Source of the DNA: CAYQQJ01 sp964419935 | Lineage (GTDB): Bacteria > Pseudomonadota > Gammaproteobacteria > Pseudomonadales > Cellvibrionaceae | Reading direction: 5' to 3' | Length of the DNA: 64,000 bases | Assembly: GCA_964419935.1 (NCBI GenBank) | Contig: CAYQQJ010000009.1 | Span: forward strand, 62,001-126,000 | Part shown: in pieces, positions 59,694 through 64,000 of the stretch | Numbering within the stretch: the stretch's first letter is position 1 | Layout of the letters: each line of letters starts with the position of its first letter | Position numbers and translations under genes: made by a program | The notes under the pieces: model-generated | Database searches by the model: none | The model's input: only the letters and a program-made list of their open reading frames with translations | Told to the model about the DNA's origin: nothing

Positions 59694-61427
59694 TTATTGA
59701 GTGAGCGAAGATGACATGCTCTGCGAAGACGTGTTTAGTAATGACGTGTTCAGCAAGCCGCTGCGTACCAGAAAGTCACCGAAATATTCCTCCGGCTGAC
59801 GCTGCGCGGCGAAACGCATGAACAGTGAATCCAGTAGCTCCATGATTTTTTCTTCGCCCACATTGCCGGCGTAAAGCTGTGTCAATCGATCGCCGTGAAA
59901 GCTGCCGCCGAGGTACAGGTTATACAGACCCGGTGCGCGACCGGTCAGTGCAATTTCGGCAAGATAGGGGCGGGCGCAGCCATTGGGACAACCGGAGATC
60001 CGCAAGGTCATGGGCACGTTCTGTAATCCATGCACAGCCTTGAGCCGATTGAAGTGCAGCAGGAAGTCCGGAGTGTAACGCTCCGCTTCGGCCATCGCCA
60101 GGCCGCAGGTGGGAAAGGCGACGCAGCTTATGGTATGGGCGGCTTGATTATTCGGTGTCAGGCGCTCGCTCAACCCCAGGTCGTCCAAACGCCATTTGGA
60201 TTGCTCCAATTCATAATCGCCGACATGGGTAATTTGCAGGTTCTGGTTGGTGGTCAGGCGAATGCGGCCGCCAAACTGTTGAAAGAAGCCATTCAACTGG
60301 CTGCGCAGGGCACCTTCGATGCGACCGCTCTCGATGTAGAGCGTGGCGTGCGACAGACCATCATCCCCCTGTTGCCAGCCGAGCAGGTCGCCATTCTGGG
60401 TAAATTTAAAATCCCGCGCCGGTGCCAGAGGTTGGCCGCGCCTTTGTTGCAGCTCGTCCAGAAACCAGTCGATACCGAGCCGGTCCAGAGTGTATTTGAA
60501 GCGGGCGCGATGGCGGTCCTGGCGGTCGCCGAAGTCCCGCTGAATCATCATTACCATCTCGGAAAACGCGGGAGCTTCATCGGCGGAAATAAAGCCGATC
60601 TGCTCGGCCAGGCGCGGGTAACTGTCCTCGCGGCTATCCAGCTGGCCCATGCCGCCGCCCACGCATACGTTAAAGCCGGCGAGTTTGCCGTCTTCCACTA
60701 TGGCGATCAGTCCCAGATCCTGGCCATAGACATCAATGTCATTGATGGGCGGTATCGCGTAGCCGACCTTGAATTTGCGCGGCAGGTAGAGCGGCCCATA
60801 GGTGGGATCTTCCTCGTCCTTGACCGGCTGCGGCTGCTCGTACCAGATTTCCGGATAGGCGCCGGTTTTGGGAATCAGTCGGTTGCTGGTGGCCTTGGCA
60901 ATCGCACCCACCTGGGCGTGTATGTCAGACAGAAACGGATTAGTCCCACACACCACACCGCGACTGTCGTCGCCACAGGCAGCAATGGTGTCCAGGCCGA
61001 TATCACGCACGGCTTGCATCATGGCGCGCAAGTTCGGTTTGCGAATGCCGTGCAGTTGCACCGTTTGCCGGGTGGTAATGCGAATGCCACGCTCGGCGTA
61101 TTTGTGGGAAATATCGTCCAGGCCTAACCATTGCTCAGGGGTCAGTACGCCACCGGGAATGCGCAGACGCACCATGAACTGGTAGTTGGGTTCCAGCTTG
61201 CGCTGTACACGGCCGGCGCGCAGGTCCCGATCATCCTGCTGGTAAATGCCGTGGAATTTCATCAGCAGAGGATCGTCGCCGGGCACGGCGCCGGTCAGCG
61301 GGTCCTCAAGTCCATCGGCAATATTGCCGCGCAAATAGCGGCTGCGGGCTTTGAGTTGTTCATTGTCATGTAGCGATTCGACCGGCTGCGTAATATCACA
61401 GGTGCGAATGACGTCTTTGGAATTCAT
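59694..61427 (-). CDS. cysI: Assimilatory sulfite reductase hemoprotein subunit CysI
   Basis: A 577-residue sulfite reductase beta subunit, which reduces sulfite to sulfide by six electrons. The siroheme/4Fe-4S ligands are visible as TISCVAFPTCGLAMAEAER and ISGCPNGCARPYLAE. The substrate-binding region has GIRITTRQTVQLHGI and GDDSRGVVCGTNPF. The C-terminal tail has an odd repeat (LLNTSLLNTSSQSMSSSLTQ), not seen in the family. It starts nine bases after cysJ, so the two are co-transcribed. Confidence 0.96.
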   Translation of the reverse strand: MNSKDVIRTCDITQPVESLHDNEQLKARSRYLRGNIADGLEDPLTGAVPGDDPLLMKFHGIYQQDDRDLRAGRVQRKLEPNYQFMVRLRIPGGVLTPEQWLGLDDISHKYAERGIRITTRQTVQLHGIRKPNLRAMMQAVRDIGLDTIAACGDDSRGVVCGTNPFLSDIHAQVGAIAKATSNRLIPKTGAYPEIWYEQPQPVKDEEDPTYGPLYLPRKFKVGYAIPPINDIDVYGQDLGLIAIVEDGKLAGFNVCVGGGMGQLDSREDSYPRLAEQIGFISADEAPAFSEMVMMIQRDFGDRQDRHRARFKYTLDRLGIDWFLDELQQRRGQPLAPARDFKFTQNGDLLGWQQGDDGLSHATLYIESGRIEGALRSQLNGFFQQFGGRIRLTTNQNLQITHVGDYELEQSKWRLDDLGLSERLTPNNQAAHTISCVAFPTCGLAMAEAERYTPDFLLHFNRLKAVHGLQNVPMTLRISGCPNGCARPYLAEIALTGRAPGLYNLYLGGSFHGDRLTQLYAGNVGEEKIMELLDSLFMRFAAQRQPEEYFGDFLVRSGLLNTSLLNTSSQSMSSSLTQ

Positions 61428-61436
61428 GGTTCGCTC

Positions 61437-63227
61437 CTAATAAAGATTACGGTGAATCCGTTTGGCTTGCGTGAGTTGCTTCCAGGCTGGTGACTCCTGT
61501 TGCGCGTCGTATTGCAGTTGCAACGCCTTTTCGCAGTCGGTGAGTGGGTCCTTGTCACCGCACAGATAAATGTGCGCACCGCGCGTGATCCAGTCGCTCA
61601 ATAATTCCATCTGCTCCAGCAGTGGGTCCGCGAGCGCCCGCTCGGGATGATCCCCATAAAACGCGGTATCCAGCTTCTGGAGGACGCCTTTTTGCGATGC
61701 CTGCTGCCAGTCCACTTGGTACAGGAAGTCTTCCTCGAAGTTGCGCTCGCGAAACACCAACCAGCAGGGATGGCTGCGGTCGCTGTGGATGATTTGTTGG
61801 ACGAAGGCGCGATAGGGCGCGATGCCGGTGCCCGAAGCCACCAGAATCAGCGGCACGTCTTTCTGTTCCGGCAAATGGAAGCGTTTGTTGTGGTGCGGGT
61901 AAACCCGAACGGTTTCGCCCGGTTGCAGCTGCCGTAAATAGTCCGACGCAATGCCATCCTGGGTGGCCTGGTTCATCTCGTAGCGAAAGCGCTTCACCGT
62001 CAGGTGCAGTTCGTCCGAATCCGGGGTGGTGAAATTGGCAATATCATATAGCCGGGGCTGCAAAGGCCGCAGGTTGTCCACCAAATGTTGGGCTTCAGGA
62101 TTGGCAGGGTAGCGCCGCAGCAGGTCGAGAATCTGAATGTTGCGCAGGAATTCCCGACGGGCTTTGGTCTCGGCTTCCGCCTGCTGAAGCAGCGCGGCAT
62201 GCTGGCTTAACTGTGCCCATTCGGTGAGAAAGTTCTGACTGGGAATTGTCAGGTCCAGGTGCTCCCGCAGGGCTTCTACCAAGGGCAGTGCACGCTCATT
62301 GAGCATGATCGCCTGATCGCCGGCCAGTCCAGTGGCATCGAGCACGGCGGCAACCAGTGCCGGCGGATTGTGAGGCAGCACGCCCACAGCGTCGCCCGGC
62401 TGCAGAGCGAAATCCGGTTTGTCCAATAGCAGTTCGAGGTGGTGAACCGGTGACTCACGTTTTTCATCGCTTAAACAGATATTTTCCAATACCTCAATTT
62501 CAAGGGGATTCTGTTTGCTGTATACCGTTTTGCTTGGTGACTGCGAGAAGGCAGCCGGTAGCACAGTGGTTTGTGGCGCAGCCGATTCCTGTGCCGGGTT
62601 CTGTATCGGAAGTGCGGCGACTACTTGCTGCATCCACTCGCCCGCGGGTTTGGCAAAATCCACGTCGCATTCACGGCGGTCGGCAATCCGTTGGCCGCCG
62701 AGCTGTGCCAGGCGCTCGTCCAGGCGCACGCCGGTGGTACAGAAGTGTTCGTAGCTGCTGTCGCCGAGGGCGAGCACTGCGTATTTCACATTTGGCAATT
62801 TCGGCGCCTGCTCCGCCATAATGGCATCGTAGAAGGGCGCTGCCGGTTCCGGCGGGTCCCCATCGCCGTGGGTGCTGCAAATCACCAACAGGTAATCCAC
62901 TCGGGCCAGCGTGCGCGGCTTGATGTCTGCCAGCGAGCTCAATTGGTAGTCAATGTTTTGGGCTTGCAGCAATTCGCCCAGCTTGCGCGCCAGCGCTTCA
63001 CTGTTGCCGGTTTCGCTGCCGTAAACAATCAAGGTTTTGGTGGTGCTGGCGGGTAAACTGGCGGGCGTGACGGCCGGGGCCTTGCGTGCTGCCAGAAAGC
63101 CACTCAGCCAGAGCGATTGATGATCGTCCAGCTTGTCCAGCAATTGGTATATGTGTGCCCACTGTTCATCAGAGAACAGTTGCGGAATGGGATTGGCGCC
63201 AGAGGCGTAATTAAATAATGTTGTCAT
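61437..63227 (-). CDS. cysJ: Sulfite reductase (NADPH) flavoprotein subunit CysJ
   Basis: A 596-residue diflavin reductase that passes electrons from NADPH to CysI. Flavodoxin domain: LIVYGSETGNSEALARKLGE, ICSTHGDGDPPE, LALGDSSYEHFC. FAD domain: RLYDIANFTTPDSDELHLTV. NADPH domain: ILVASGTGIAPYRAFVQQII, LVFRERNFEEDFLYQ, YLCGDKDPLTDCEK, ending RIHRNLY with the C-terminal aromatic. It is the first gene of the operon; the start is 99 bp from the divergent LysR gene. Confidence 0.96.
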   Translation of the reverse strand: MTTLFNYASGANPIPQLFSDEQWAHIYQLLDKLDDHQSLWLSGFLAARKAPAVTPASLPASTTKTLIVYGSETGNSEALARKLGELLQAQNIDYQLSSLADIKPRTLARVDYLLVICSTHGDGDPPEPAAPFYDAIMAEQAPKLPNVKYAVLALGDSSYEHFCTTGVRLDERLAQLGGQRIADRRECDVDFAKPAGEWMQQVVAALPIQNPAQESAAPQTTVLPAAFSQSPSKTVYSKQNPLEIEVLENICLSDEKRESPVHHLELLLDKPDFALQPGDAVGVLPHNPPALVAAVLDATGLAGDQAIMLNERALPLVEALREHLDLTIPSQNFLTEWAQLSQHAALLQQAEAETKARREFLRNIQILDLLRRYPANPEAQHLVDNLRPLQPRLYDIANFTTPDSDELHLTVKRFRYEMNQATQDGIASDYLRQLQPGETVRVYPHHNKRFHLPEQKDVPLILVASGTGIAPYRAFVQQIIHSDRSHPCWLVFRERNFEEDFLYQVDWQQASQKGVLQKLDTAFYGDHPERALADPLLEQMELLSDWITRGAHIYLCGDKDPLTDCEKALQLQYDAQQESPAWKQLTQAKRIHRNLY

Positions 63228-63326
63228 GGGCGCGGAGTATGCCCGTTTAGGCTAATCCAAAATAATGAAATATAATGCTGGTTAATATCGAAAAGACTGA
63301 AGTTAAATGACAAAAGCTCCCATTTT
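63228..63326. promoter_or_regulatory. Divergent promoter region of cysJ and the LysR gene
   Basis: A 99-base spacer between divergent starts, AT-rich in its centre (around 63255-63300). LysR regulators usually bind such a spacer at T-N11-A sites. No clear -35/-10 pair can be assigned by eye. Confidence 0.5.
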
Positions 63327-64000
63327 ATGGATATAGAACTGGCCCGAACTTTTCTGGAAATCGTGCGCAGCGGCAGTTTCATGTCCGCCGCCGAGCGTCT
63401 GCACATTACCCAGACCACCGTCACTGCCCGCATTCATAATCTGGAGGGATTGTTGGGTTGCCGGCTGTTTATACGCAACCGCAGCGGCGCCAGCCTGACC
63501 GACAATGGACGACACTTTGTCAGCCACGCCAACCAGTTGGTGCAAACCTGGGAAGCCTCGCGGCGGGAACTGCCGCTGCCGGAAGGGACCGGTGAACTGG
63601 TATCCATCGGCTGTGAGACAAGTTTGTGGGATCCGCTGCTCTCCCGTTGGCTGTCTCGTCTGGCGCAGGACTATCCAGCTCTGGCCGTGCGGGTTGAGGT
63701 GGGCGAGCGGGATGCGTTGCAGAAGAAGCTGCAAGTGGGGGTGATTAACGCAATTCTGGTACACCAGCCGGAATACTGGCCGGATATTCAAGTGGAGCAG
63801 CTTCTGGAAGAAAAGCTGATAATGGTCTGCTCCAGCCATGGCGAAACGCCATACGTGTACGTCAACTGGGGCGAAACCTTCCGCCGGCAACACGACGCTG
63901 CCTTGCCGCAGTACACCCGCGCCAGCGTCAACATGAACCTGGGTCCCCTGGCGCTGCAATATCTGCTCGACAATGGCGGCAGTGGGTATTTTCGCACCCG
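63327..64000 (+). CDS. LysR family transcriptional regulator, N-terminal part
   Basis: An open frame runs from ATG 63327 to the window end; 224 residues are visible and the end is cut off. The N-terminal helix-turn-helix is typical: MDIELARTFLEIVRSGSFMS, then AAERLHITQTTVTARIHNLE and LGCRLFIRN. The effector domain starts near residue 90 (ELVSIGCETSLWDPLLSRWL). It lies divergent from cysJ and is a good candidate regulator of the sulfite reductase operon. No stop codon is present in the window. Confidence 0.93.
   Translation, partial: MDIELARTFLEIVRSGSFMSAAERLHITQTTVTARIHNLEGLLGCRLFIRNRSGASLTDNGRHFVSHANQLVQTWEASRRELPLPEGTGELVSIGCETSLWDPLLSRWLSRLAQDYPALAVRVEVGERDALQKKLQVGVINAILVHQPEYWPDIQVEQLLEEKLIMVCSSHGETPYVYVNWGETFRRQHDAALPQYTRASVNMNLGPLALQYLLDNGGSGYFRT

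Noticed and set aside
60030..61127. A 365-residue plus-strand frame opposite cysI
   Set aside because: It is antisense to a strongly conserved enzyme and its translation lacks any domain.

Overview
The window looks like a chromosomal segment of a free-living, probably marine, gammaproteobacterium. The evidence is the set of recognisable genes: DbpA, RdgC, YaeQ, FklB, LpxO, YfbR, SelD/MnmH, the NADPH sulfite reductase and two large cyclic-di-GMP proteins. Gene content and the dispersed intergenic palindromes recall Cellvibrionales-type marine bacteria. That placement is an inference and no marker gene such as rRNA is present. No tRNA, rRNA or CRISPR array was seen.

Layout. 0-2.5 kb: a phosphorelay module made of a histidine kinase tail, a stand-alone receiver and a receiver-GGDEF-EAL protein. 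2.5-13.5 kb: housekeeping genes (recQ, an AI-2E family permease, acuI-like reductase, dbpA, a CspA-type cold shock gene, yaeQ, rdgC, fklB, a DUF3014 protein, an MgtC/SapB protein). 13.8-23.6 kb: a frameshifted PCMT-erythromycin esterase fusion, a DUF1349 protein, lpxO, SRPBCC and VOC proteins, a PAS-GGDEF-EAL protein, a DEDDh exonuclease and yfbR.

23.8-43 kb is an accessory defence island. It holds an AbiEi/AbiEii toxin-antitoxin pair with an operator-like inverted repeat, a MazG-like pyrophosphohydrolase, an unrecognised three-gene cluster with a membrane protein, an XRE regulator with twin palindromic operators, a type I restriction system (hsdR, hsdM, hsdS) followed by an Mrr-type nuclease, a decayed second hsdS tail, a large P-loop ATPase, an IS66 element sitting in an IS3 relic, a DUF2235 fragment, and a second helix-turn-helix plus nucleotidyltransferase pair with its own palindrome. 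The least explained parts are the three-gene cluster, the ATPase and the second nucleotidyltransferase pair.

43-51.5 kb carries mixed metabolic and envelope genes (DUF6933, thioesterase, DUF6491 lipoprotein, two small outer-membrane barrels, a luciferase-like oxidoreductase, a Tat-exported MmgE/PrpD protein, DUF4870, SpoIIAA-like). 51.6-57.2 kb is a selenium block: selD and mnmH, then a PhnD-type binding protein, ATPase and fused permease that match the putative selenate ABC transporter type. 57.3-63.2 kb is an opposing operon: sulfite reductase cysJ-cysI, three DsrE/F/H-like sulfur-relay proteins and a nitronate monooxygenase-like flavoprotein. A divergent LysR regulator runs off the window end and may control it.

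At small scale the window is rich in dispersed repeats: a REP-like family flanked by GTAGGTCG/CGACCTAC, long 18-28 bp-armed palindromes, and heptamer arrays that start exactly at the stop codons of three minus-strand genes.
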